NCBI GenBank assembly: GCA_913050545.1
Contig: CAJWZY010000003.1
Location: 1 to 22,944, forward strand
Reading direction: 5' to 3'
Source of the DNA: an uncultured bacterium
GTDB taxonomy: Bacteria; Planctomycetota; UBA8108
DNA: 22,944 nt
The notes beneath the pieces are model-generated. The model was not told the origin of the DNA. It saw nothing but the letters and a program-made list of their open reading frames with translations, and did no database searches. This document shows positions 15,703 to 22,944 of this stretch, piece after piece. The translations under genes and the position numbers were made by a program. Each line of letters starts with the position of its first letter. Position 1 is the stretch's first letter.

Positions 15703-17714
15703 TCCAGGAGGGCGCTGGCTTTTGCGGCCACGTTCTCGGCGGTGAAACCGAAGTTTTCCGCCAGGTCCTTGATGGGAGCTGAGGCCCCGAAGCGGTCAAG
15801 GCAGACGACCGTTCCGTCGGCGCCGACATAGCGGTCCCAGCCAAAGGAGCAGCCCGCCTCAACAGCCACTCGTGCGGTTACGCTGCGGGGCAGAACGGAT
15901 TCCCGGTAGTCAGCATCCTGTTCTTCGAAAACTTCCCAGCACGGCATGCTGACGACGCGGACCTCGACTCCTTGTTCCTTGAGAAGGGCTGCGGCTTCCC
16001 TGGCGGTGGCGACCTCCGAGCCGGAAGCCAGCAGAATGACAGTGGGCCCGGCGTCTCCCTCTTCCCGCTCGATCACATATCCGCCTTTTTCAGAGCCTTT
16101 GCCGATGACCGTTTCGTCATAGATTGGCAGGCCCTGTCTTGACAGGAGAATGGCGCTGGGGCCGTTGCGGTGTTCCAGGGAGAGAGCCCACGCCATCGCA
16201 GTTTCATTGGCATCGGCAGGCCGGAAGACGCGAAGATTCGGGATCGCTCGAAGGGCCGCCAGGTGTTCGACCGGCTGGTGGGTAGGACCATCTTCGCCAA
16301 GGAAAATGCTGTCATGGGTCCAGATATAAACTACGGGCTGCTTCATCAGCGCTGCCAGCCTGACGCTGGGCCGCATGTAATCGCTGAAGACCAGGAAGGT
16401 GCCGCCGTAGGGGCGGATGCCGCCATGCAGAACCATCCCGTTCATCATCGCTCCCATGGCGTGTTCCCTGATTCCGAAATGCATATTCCGCCCATCCATC
16501 TTTGAGCCCTGGATGGAATCCTGGCCCGAGACCATCGTATTGTTTGAGGGTGCCAGGTCTGCCGAGCCGCCGATCAGCTCCGGGATCACCTCTGCGATCG
16601 CATTGATGACCTTTCCAGAGGCGGATCGCGTGGCGATGCTGCCTTCAGAGCTCTCGAAAACCGGAAGCTTCTCGCGCAGTCCAGCCGGCATCTCACCGGC
16701 CTGCATCCGGTCCCAATCCGCGGCCCGCGCGGGATTTTTCTCGCGGTAATCCTCCAGCATTTCGTTCCAGGCCGAGTGTTTTTCAGCTCCGCGACTGCCA
16801 GGCTCAAGGAAAAGCGGCCTGACCTCATCGGGAACGGAACATTCGGGATAATCCCAGCCAAGGGCCTCACGCGTCAGCTGACATTCCTCATCACCAAGGG
16901 GAGATCCGTGAACACCAGAGGTCCCGGCCTTGTTGGGACTGCCGAATCCGATGGTGGTGGTGGCAATAATGATGCTCGGCCTGGCGGTTTCCCCGCGGGC
17001 GGCTTCGAGGGCCTCGGCAATAGCCTGGCGGTCGTGCCCGTCGATTTTCTGAACATGCCAGCCATAGTTCTCAAAACGCCCCGCGGTATTTTCACTGCTG
17101 GCGAGGTCGGTGCCGCCCTCGATGGTGATGGCATTGCTGTCAAACAAGTAGACAAGTTTCCCGAGACCGAGATGCCCGGCAAGGGATGCGGCCTCATGGG
17201 AGATTCCTTCCATCAGGTCGCCATCGCTGACGAGGGCATAGGTAAAGTGGTCAACCAGCGTGTGTTCAGCTGTGTTAAAACGCGCCGCCAGGAGGCTTTC
17301 CGCCAGGGCGAGGCCGACGGCATTCGCCGTTCCCTGCCCGAGGGGACCTGTGGTTGTTTCTACACCCGGGGTATCGCCGTATTCGGGGTGGCCAGGGGTC
17401 ATCGAGCCCCACTGCCTGAAATTCTTCAATTCCTCCAGTGGCACATCGTAGCCACAGAGATGGAGCATGGAATACATCAGCATGGAGCCATGTCCGGCGG
17501 AGAGTACGAAACGGTCCCGATCAGGCCAATCCGGGTCTTTTGGGTCAAATTTGAGGCTGTTGGTAAAGAGGGTATAGGCCAGGTCTGCACACCCCATGGG
17601 GAGACCTGGATGGCCTGAATTAGCTCTCTGGACGCATTCGAAGGAGAGAACCCTGATGGTATTGACGGCCAGGTTTTCAAGGGCCGAGTTGTCTGTCGTG
17701 TCTATTTCGGACAT
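15696..17714 (-). CDS. tkt: Transketolase
   Basis: 672 residues, standard transketolase length. It moves two-carbon units between sugar phosphates in the pentose phosphate (or Calvin) pathway using thiamine diphosphate. The N-terminal half has H35 in 'RANSGHPGLPMG', H75 in 'LSAGHGSML', 'TTGPLGQG' and the ThDP/metal motif 'SDGDLMEG' with D164, completed by N194 in 'FDSNAITIEGG'. H270 lies in 'GVHGSPLG'. The middle domain has the catalytic Glu417 in 'FGIREHAMG', and a typical C-terminal domain ends with 'DLAENFGFTAENV'. AAAGG lies just upstream of the ATG. The gene is on the opposite strand from both neighbours and is likely monocistronic. Its whole length is intact with no missing key residue. 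Confidence 0.96.
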   Translation of the reverse strand: MSEIDTTDNSALENLAVNTIRVLSFECVQRANSGHPGLPMGCADLAYTLFTNSLKFDPKDPDWPDRDRFVLSAGHGSMLMYSMLHLCGYDVPLEELKNFRQWGSMTPGHPEYGDTPGVETTTGPLGQGTANAVGLALAESLLAARFNTAEHTLVDHFTYALVSDGDLMEGISHEAASLAGHLGLGKLVYLFDSNAITIEGGTDLASSENTAGRFENYGWHVQKIDGHDRQAIAEALEAARGETARPSIIIATTTIGFGSPNKAGTSGVHGSPLGDEECQLTREALGWDYPECSVPDEVRPLFLEPGSRGAEKHSAWNEMLEDYREKNPARAADWDRMQAGEMPAGLREKLPVFESSEGSIATRSASGKVINAIAEVIPELIGGSADLAPSNNTMVSGQDSIQGSKMDGRNMHFGIREHAMGAMMNGMVLHGGIRPYGGTFLVFSDYMRPSVRLAALMKQPVVYIWTHDSIFLGEDGPTHQPVEHLAALRAIPNLRVFRPADANETAMAWALSLEHRNGPSAILLSRQGLPIYDETVIGKGSEKGGYVIEREEGDAGPTVILLASGSEVATAREAAALLKEQGVEVRVVSMPCWEVFEEQDADYRESVLPRSVTARVAVEAGCSFGWDRYVGADGTVVCLDRFGASAPIKDLAENFGFTAENVAAKASALLEG

Positions 17715-17755
17715 GGTGCCTTTTGGAATAATCTGCGCATTGAGTTAAACGGCGC

Positions 17756-17785
17756 ATCCTAAGCAGGCTCGGGCAGTTCTATCAA
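17756..17785 (-). promoter_or_regulatory. Candidate transketolase promoter
   Basis: Read on the minus strand, TTGATA (17785-17780) and TAGGAT (17761-17756) are 18 bases apart, giving five and four consensus matches. Transcription would start about 35 bases before the ATG at 17714. Confidence 0.4.
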
Positions 17786-17842
17786 TAGAAAACCGACAAG
17801 GGGTGGAGAAGGACATCATCTTTTTCAATCGGTGTTTTAGGG

Positions 17843-17923
17843 ATGATGGGCACGAAGATTGCTATGTTTTTGGTTGGCAGCTTAGCTGTCGTCTTGATTT
17901 ACAAGTCCCCTGAGAACGATTAG
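17843..17923 (+). CDS. Possible 26-residue single-span membrane peptide
   Basis: A short open frame in the gap between transketolase and the amidohydrolase genes, running from ATG ATG at 17843-17848 to TAG at 17921-17923. The peptide has a hydrophobic core 'IAMFLVGSLAVVLIY' with Lys before and after it and an acidic end, which is the pattern of a small membrane protein. AGGG at 17839-17842 touches the first ATG and is only 3 bases from the second, so the ribosome-binding site is poorly placed. It may be chance; no family is recognised. Confidence 0.25.
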   Translation: MMGTKIAMFLVGSLAVVLIYKSPEND

Positions 17924-18108
17924 AATGACCTGTTAACGAGTATCGAGGAGTCTATTATTGGTGGGCCCACCGGGGCTTTCACCTTTACTGGCCTGAATAA
18001 TCTGTGACCTATTTCTTCAGCGCTTTTAGCAGCGTGGACTCATTTCTACGCACACGTTTGCGCAAAAACACAATACTGCAGGGAGAGCGCTCCATTGAGA
18101 GGAGAGGT

Positions 18109-21100
18109 TTGAAACCTTTCGTTCTTCGGCGGGTTCTTTTCCTGGTTGCCTGCTGCCTGTTGCCGGCCGCTGCTGTCGCAGCGGATCTCGCCATCACCTC
18201 GGCGACGGTGCATGTGGGCAATGGAGAGGTGATCCAGGATGGTACCGTGCTGGTTTCGGAGGGGCAGATCACTGCAGTCGGCGGCAAAGGTGACGTGGAA
18301 ATACCTCCAGGTGTGCAGCGGATCGATGCGAAAGGGCTTCACCTCATCCCGGGGATGATCGACCTGCGCAGCCTTGAGCTGGTACCGGAATCCACCGCAC
18401 CCTTCGGTGTCAATTCCCGAATAGCGGTTATCGATGGACTCGATTCCTTTGAGAGGTGGGGGCCTGTCCGTGATGAAGGCGTGACGACTGTTGCCGTCAG
18501 CGGGGCGGGCGGAAGTACCCAGAGCAGCCTTGGTGCGATTCTCAAACTCCGCCGGGGCGTGGCAGGACCGGTATCACTCGAGAGCCTGCTGCTGAAGCGG
18601 GAGTCTCATATCGTCCTCTCGCTCGGTATGGCCGGCACCACCTCGACCAGTGCCCAGCGTATTGAGCAGTATTATGCGCTTCGCCGCCAGATGGCTGCGG
18701 CACTTAAATACACTGAGGCCTGGGAGAAATACTGGAAGGAAGCAGAGAAGTACAACAAGGCGGCCGAGAAATTTAACGCCGGAGTGAAGAAGGCCGCCGA
18801 GGCTGCAGAGCAAAAGAAGAAGGAAGAGAAAAAGGACGCCGGAGCGTCAGCGGTGGAGGAAAAGAAGGACTCGAAAGGTCCGGCAAAGAAACCTGCGCCG
18901 GCCAAGGCTGCTCCCAAGCCGCCCAAGCCTCCCAAGCGGCCCAAGGCCGACCTTGCCATCGAGGCAATGAGCCGGGCTTTGAAGGGTGACCTCACCGTAT
19001 TCATAGAGGCTCATCGAGCCGACGATGTCCGCTATGCCTTGCGTCTTCATGATGAGTTCAAGTTTGATTTTACTCTCCTGGGAGCCGGACGTGCCGGCCC
19101 TGTTGCCAAGGAGCTGGCTGCCTCGGGAATCACCGTTGCGCTGGGGCCGGTTCTGAACACCTCCAATGATCTGCGCCGGGATATGAAGACCGAGCGGCTG
19201 GCCGGTGTTTATGCCAAGGCCGGGATCCCGCTGGTGATCAGCTCCGGTGCGGCATCGGCTGAAAGCAGCCGCTACCTGCGCATGCAGGCCTGTGCCGCGG
19301 TACGTGGAGGTCTCGATCCTGAAAAGGCCCTTGAGGCACTTACCCTGCAGCCGGCGAAGAGGCTGGGGCTGGAAAAGAAAACAGGCTCCATCGAGAAGGG
19401 AAAAGCTGCTGACCTGGTTCTGCTGGATGGTCCACCCCTGGATATCCGAAGCCGGGTTGTCTCGGTCTTTGTCGAGGGAGCAGCCGGCACGGATGCGCCG
19501 GTGGCAACCGGGCAGGTTGCCCGTGGCCCGGAGGCAGGCTTGAGCTTTGCCCCGCTTGAGGGAAAAGCTGCAGCCAATCCTGCTGCAGGTGCCGTTCTCA
19601 AAAATGCAGTGGTGATGCGGATCGCTCCTGGCGGTATGGAGGTGATCAGCAAGGCTACGGTTGTTATCCGGAATGGAAAAATCGACAAGGTAGCTACCGG
19701 CCCCGTCAAGGTGGAGGCCGGGTTTGCCGTTTACGATCTCGCCGGCCGCTGCCTGCTGCCAGGGTTTATCGATGCTCACTCGCATCTCACCCTGAAGGGA
19801 GATGTGGACGACCTCGCAATCGCCTTGAATGATGACCTCCGTGTCATGGACAGCTTTGACCCCTGGGATCGTGAGATCGGAGCCTTTCTCAGCCGCGGTG
19901 TGACCACGGTTGCGCTGAGCCCGGGCAGAAACAACGTGGTCGGTGGCGAGATCAGCATGATCAAGCTCCTGCCAGGCGGTGTTCCACTCCGCGTTCTGAA
20001 GAGAAAAGCGGCTACAAAGGTATCCCTGGTTCCTAACCTGACCCTGCCGCGCTACCCGACCTCGCTCAGTGGTGCTGCCGATGCGTTTGCGCAATGGCTG
20101 AAAAACCGCTACGCGGTTGAGTCGAAGGTGGCGCGAGTTCCTGTGGTTGCCTATTTCGAAAACATTACGCAGGTTGAGCGCTCCTTCGCCCTGGCGCGAA
20201 CCCACAAGGTACCGATCACTTTTCTCGAAGGAGTCGGGATCGATGGGCGCACCTTCGGCCGGCTTCCGGCCGGCTCCCGGGCAATTCTTGGCCCCTATTC
20301 CATAGAGGAACCGGAGCGGGTTCTTCGAGCCCCGGCGATCCTTGAAGAGATCGGGGTTCCTTTTTCATGGGCGACAAGCGGCACCTTGATTGACCCCCTG
20401 AGCTCGGCCACGCTGGCCATGGTGTACGGGCTGAGCGAGGCCGGAGCGCTACGCTCCCTGACTACGTATCCGGCGGCTCTCTACGGGGTCGATTCCCGGA
20501 TTGGGAGACTCGAGAAGGGCGCCGATGCTGATCTTGTGGTCTGGGATGGCAATCCGCTGAGCCTGACCGCAGCGGTCAACATGGTATTTATCGATGGCAA
20601 GATCGTCTTCAAGGACGGTGCCGAGGTCGCAGCCGCGGTCCAGGTCGCCCGGACAGAAACGGATCGAGGTGTGGCCCCCCTGCCTGCCAGGATTCCCGCA
20701 GGCGCCGAGCCCGTTGTGCTGGAGCCGGCTGTTGAGTCAACCATCCTGATCCGGGCCAGGAAGGTCTACACGGTTTCAGGCGAGCCTCTCGAACCTGGGC
20801 AGGTCCTGGTCCGCTCCGGCAGGATTGTCCAGCTGGGCAAGAGGATAGATATTGATAAGAACACCCCCGGCCTGATGGTCATTGATGTTCCCGGTTCACT
20901 TTGTCCCGGCCTGATCGACGGAGGATCCGGGCTGGGCATTGACGGTCGTCGAGCCGATGAGTTCAGGGAGATGACACCTGGCCTTCCTGTCCTTCTCGGG
21001 GCTGATCTCGACACGGTTGAGCGTCGCAGGGCCCTGCAGAGCGGTGTCACGGCTGCCCTCCTCACCCCCGGTGACCGGAATGTAATCGGTGGGCTGGCAG

Positions 21101-21987
21101 CTGTAATCAAGACGAATGGAGACAATCTCTCCGAGGCCGTTCTGAACGGAGCCTCTTCTCTCTCCATGTGCCTGACTCAAATGGCCAGCTCGGGCAACCG
21201 GACCCTGCGTTCCGGCCGTCCGAGCACCTATCTCTACCGGATTCCGACAACCAGGATGGGAACCGTTTTCCTCGCCCGCCGGGCGCTGCTTGAATCGGTC
21301 CCCGGTGGCTGGGACAGCAGCAACGCGGTGGGGGACCTCAAAGAGATGCTGACAACTTCTGAGCGGGAGGTCGTTCGAGAGGTCCTCGCCGGCAAGAGAA
21401 CCCTCAGGATCAGGGCCCAGGCCCGCTACGAGATCCTGACGGCGCTGAGGATCGCCGGAGAATTCGGCCTCCAGGTCCAGATCGAGGGTGCGAGGGAAGC
21501 CATTCACCTCGTCAGCCTCCTGAAGGAAAAGAAGGCCTCCGTGTTCCTGGCTGCAAATGAAAGATGGTCCGGTCGCGAGCTGGAGGCGAACCTGAACCTG
21601 AGTGCCCGGCTTCCTGCCGAGCTCCACAAGGCGGGAGTTCCTTTCGCTTTTTATTCGGACTCCGCCTCAGCTGTTGCCGGATTGCGCGACAGGGTCACCT
21701 GGTGTGTTCGCCGGGGACTTCCAGAATCGGCAGCACTCGAGGCCCTCACCCTGGGGGCAGCGCGTATGCTCGGGGTGAGCAAGAGGGTCGGCAGTATCGA
21801 GCCCGGAAAAGACGCCGACCTCGTCGCTTTTGGCGGCTCCTCACCCTTCGATGTCCGGTCGGCAGTGCTCTGGGTCATGGTTGACGGCAAGATTGTCGCT
21901 GACCCGTTCCAGGGAGAGAAGCCGGTGGAGCGTCCCCGTGCAAAGATCAACAAACGAAGATCACTGGTCCCCCAGGGGGACTTCTGA
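18109..21987 (+). CDS. Exported protein with three tandem amidohydrolase-like units
   Basis: 1292 residues from a TTG start. This start is chosen because it gives a classic signal peptide ('LKPFVLRRVLFLVACCLLPA', cleavage after 'AVAA') and has GAGGAG at 18099-18104; a GTG at 18004 would add 35 residues. There are three repeats of the imidazolonepropionase-like amidohydrolase pattern: 'GSIEKGKAADLVLLDG' ends unit 1 (about 26-465), 'GRLEKGADADLVVWDG' unit 2 (about 500-845), 'GSIEPGKDADLVAFGG' unit 3 (about 880-1270). The metal motif DxHxH is D85-L-R-S-L in unit 1 (lost), D555-A-H557-S-H559 in unit 2 (kept) and D937-G-G-S-G in unit 3 (lost). Unit 1 keeps H302; unit 3 keeps D1184 in 'YSDSAS'. Unit 1 carries a long charged insertion (about 203-284). 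Family members hydrolyse C-N bonds; the substrate here is unknown. Confidence 0.88.
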   Translation: MKPFVLRRVLFLVACCLLPAAAVAADLAITSATVHVGNGEVIQDGTVLVSEGQITAVGGKGDVEIPPGVQRIDAKGLHLIPGMIDLRSLELVPESTAPFGVNSRIAVIDGLDSFERWGPVRDEGVTTVAVSGAGGSTQSSLGAILKLRRGVAGPVSLESLLLKRESHIVLSLGMAGTTSTSAQRIEQYYALRRQMAAALKYTEAWEKYWKEAEKYNKAAEKFNAGVKKAAEAAEQKKKEEKKDAGASAVEEKKDSKGPAKKPAPAKAAPKPPKPPKRPKADLAIEAMSRALKGDLTVFIEAHRADDVRYALRLHDEFKFDFTLLGAGRAGPVAKELAASGITVALGPVLNTSNDLRRDMKTERLAGVYAKAGIPLVISSGAASAESSRYLRMQACAAVRGGLDPEKALEALTLQPAKRLGLEKKTGSIEKGKAADLVLLDGPPLDIRSRVVSVFVEGAAGTDAPVATGQVARGPEAGLSFAPLEGKAAANPAAGAVLKNAVVMRIAPGGMEVISKATVVIRNGKIDKVATGPVKVEAGFAVYDLAGRCLLPGFIDAHSHLTLKGDVDDLAIALNDDLRVMDSFDPWDREIGAFLSRGVTTVALSPGRNNVVGGEISMIKLLPGGVPLRVLKRKAATKVSLVPNLTLPRYPTSLSGAADAFAQWLKNRYAVESKVARVPVVAYFENITQVERSFALARTHKVPITFLEGVGIDGRTFGRLPAGSRAILGPYSIEEPERVLRAPAILEEIGVPFSWATSGTLIDPLSSATLAMVYGLSEAGALRSLTTYPAALYGVDSRIGRLEKGADADLVVWDGNPLSLTAAVNMVFIDGKIVFKDGAEVAAAVQVARTETDRGVAPLPARIPAGAEPVVLEPAVESTILIRARKVYTVSGEPLEPGQVLVRSGRIVQLGKRIDIDKNTPGLMVIDVPGSLCPGLIDGGSGLGIDGRRADEFREMTPGLPVLLGADLDTVERRRALQSGVTAALLTPGDRNVIGGLAAVIKTNGDNLSEAVLNGASSLSMCLTQMASSGNRTLRSGRPSTYLYRIPTTRMGTVFLARRALLESVPGGWDSSNAVGDLKEMLTTSEREVVREVLAGKRTLRIRAQARYEILTALRIAGEFGLQVQIEGAREAIHLVSLLKEKKASVFLAANERWSGRELEANLNLSARLPAELHKAGVPFAFYSDSASAVAGLRDRVTWCVRRGLPESAALEALTLGAARMLGVSKRVGSIEPGKDADLVAFGGSSPFDVRSAVLWVMVDGKIVADPFQGEKPVERPRAKINKRRSLVPQGDF

Positions 21988-22008
21988 AACAGGACTAGAG
22001 GATAAGAT

Positions 22009-22944
22009 ATGAATTCAATTACCCCGATCTTGATTCTAACCGCCAGCCTCGCTGCTGCGTCTGAGGAGGTTGTCGTCCTTAAGGTGGGCCGGGCGATTAC
22101 CGCCGCCGGCAAGGATATTGAAAAGGCCATCATCGTCATGGAGGGAGGGCGCATCAAGTCCATCGGGACCGCTGCGGAGACTCCCCGAACAGCGCGGGTT
22201 GTGGAAATGCCCCAGGCGGTGGCGATGCCGGGAATCGTCGATGTCCACAGTGTCAACGGGCTGAGAGTGTCCAATGAGCGCCTGGCGAATGTGCCCTATG
22301 TAACGGTGCTCGATGGAATTGACGCGTCATCTCCGGGACTGGAGAATGCACGCCGCCATGGAGTTACGACCGTTCATTGTATTGCCGGAAATGTAACCCG
22401 GTTTGGCGGACAGGGCGCGGTGATCCGCACCAGCGGCCGGACGGTCGATGAGCTTGTCGTGAAATCTCCTTCGGCCATGAAGATGTCCCTCCAGCCGGCT
22501 GCCGGTGAGAACCGGATGGGGAACATCGCCGCCCTCAGGAAGAGCTTTTATGATTTCTATACCAGGATGAAGGCGCTGCAGGACACCGGTGGTAAAGTTC
22601 CGCTGGTAAAGAAAAAGAAGCTTTCGCTCACCGACCTGGTGAAGTCCCGCCCGAACTGGGATGAGATCGACTGGAAGAAGATTCCCGATGACAAGGTCTC
22701 GGAGCGGGAGAAGCCCATGCGTGACCTGGTACAGGGCAAGCTCAGGGCCTTTATCAACTGTCCGACTGCTTCGGATGTATTCAAGGCCTTTGAGCTGATC
22801 GACACCCATCACCTGGACGCGACGCTTGTTCTCGGCCCGGATGCCTGGAAGCTCGGCACGGTACTGGCCGCGCGCAAGAACCTGGGATCGGTGGTCCTCA
22901 ATCCCCAGCTCGAGGTCTGGGACAAGAATGATGAGACCGGAGCG
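22009..22944 (+). CDS. Amidohydrolase-family protein, 3' end missing
   Basis: Open from ATG 22009 to the last base (312 codons), so the end is outside the window. AGAGGA at 21997-22002 is a good ribosome-binding site, and the gap to the preceding gene is 21 bases, so they share an operon. A short hydrophobic N-terminus ('ITPILILTASLAAAS') looks like a signal peptide. The start of the amidohydrolase fold is clear: 'AIIVMEGGRIKSIGTAAE', then 'AMPGIVDVHSVNG', 'HGVTTVHCIAGN' and 'FGGQGAVIRTSG'. The metal motif is D78-V-H80-S-V82, so the first His is kept and the second is replaced by Val. A charged insertion (about residues 180-240) sits where unit 1 of the upstream protein has its insertion. It is most like unit 1 in layout. 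Confidence 0.85.
   Translation, partial: MNSITPILILTASLAAASEEVVVLKVGRAITAAGKDIEKAIIVMEGGRIKSIGTAAETPRTARVVEMPQAVAMPGIVDVHSVNGLRVSNERLANVPYVTVLDGIDASSPGLENARRHGVTTVHCIAGNVTRFGGQGAVIRTSGRTVDELVVKSPSAMKMSLQPAAGENRMGNIAALRKSFYDFYTRMKALQDTGGKVPLVKKKKLSLTDLVKSRPNWDEIDWKKIPDDKVSEREKPMRDLVQGKLRAFINCPTASDVFKAFELIDTHHLDATLVLGPDAWKLGTVLAARKNLGSVVLNPQLEVWDKNDETGA

Larger units (their letters stand above)
17715..18108. other. Divergent intergenic region, 394 bases
   Basis: Apart from the transketolase promoter candidate and the short peptide frame, it contains a possible promoter for the amidohydrolase genes: TTACAA (17899-17904), 16 bases, TAGAAT (17921-17926), the same -10 and spacing as the kinase promoter candidate. 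A perfect 12-base palindrome GGTGGGCCCACC lies at 17960-17971. In-frame codons between 18004 (GTG) and 18108 could extend the amidohydrolase, but have no ribosome-binding site. Confidence 0.4.

Noticed and set aside
16776..17618. 280-codon plus-strand open frame opposite transketolase
   Set aside because: Transketolase is unmistakable on the minus strand with all catalytic motifs.
18847..20205. 452-codon minus-strand open frame inside the amidohydrolase gene
   Set aside because: It lies wholly opposite a clear three-unit amidohydrolase and its product shows no domain.
20896..21627. 243-codon minus-strand open frame opposite amidohydrolase unit 3
   Set aside because: Shadow of the coding frame, without motif or plausible start signal.

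Overview
The window most likely comes from a Planctomycetota bacterium or a relative with similar gene content. This is inferred from gene families, not from a marker gene. The families are: an FHA-Ser/Thr kinase with a very long segment beyond its membrane helix, an exported malectin/FN3/CotH-like/lamin-tail protein, an NHL beta-propeller protein, tandem exported amidohydrolases, and a short HNH protein of a type frequent in planctomycetes. The DNA is fairly GC-rich. Coding is dense on both strands. I see no tRNA, rRNA, CRISPR array, insertion sequence or phage gene.

Layout. 1-1287 (+): 3' part of an NHL-repeat protein (NHLRC2-like). 1337-2188 (+): PhnP-like metallo-beta-lactamase-fold hydrolase. 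2164-3708 (-): apolipoprotein N-acyltransferase homologue whose catalytic residues look replaced; it overlaps the preceding gene tail to tail. 3905-4504 (+): HNH endonuclease with a probable terminator. 4627-5394 (+): short-chain dehydrogenase, then 5450-6640 (+): chromate-transporter-family permease. 6808-10722 (+): FHA/protein kinase receptor-like protein, followed after 24 bases by 10747-13959 (+): exported CotH-like/lamin-tail protein. 13981-14967 (-): exported HEAT/TPR-like protein. 15181-15687 (+): DtxR/MntR-type metalloregulator. 15696-17714 (-): transketolase. 17715-18108: mainly regulatory gap with one possible 26-residue membrane peptide. 18109-21987 (+): three amidohydrolase-like units fused in one exported polypeptide. 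22009 to the end (+): a fourth, separate amidohydrolase, cut by the window edge.

How genes may work together. The kinase and CotH-like gene are probably one operon: an FHA/kinase module inside the cell, a large outer part with a laminin-G-like region and an EF-hand, and a secreted partner carrying a CotH-type fold. The two amidohydrolase genes form a second operon encoding four related units. Only one unit keeps the HxH metal motif, so most appear to be non-catalytic or to have changed function. The dehydrogenase/ChrA pair probably shares a promoter near 4544. Metabolic housekeeping is represented by transketolase. The metalloregulator has a Cys at a key ligand position, resembling iron-sensing DtxR more than manganese-sensing MntR, but no metal transporter gene is visible beside it.

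The most unusual material is the multi-unit amidohydrolase cluster with degenerate active sites, the probable Lnt pseudoenzyme, and the kinase/CotH pair. All functional statements are from reading the translated sequence; no database search was run.
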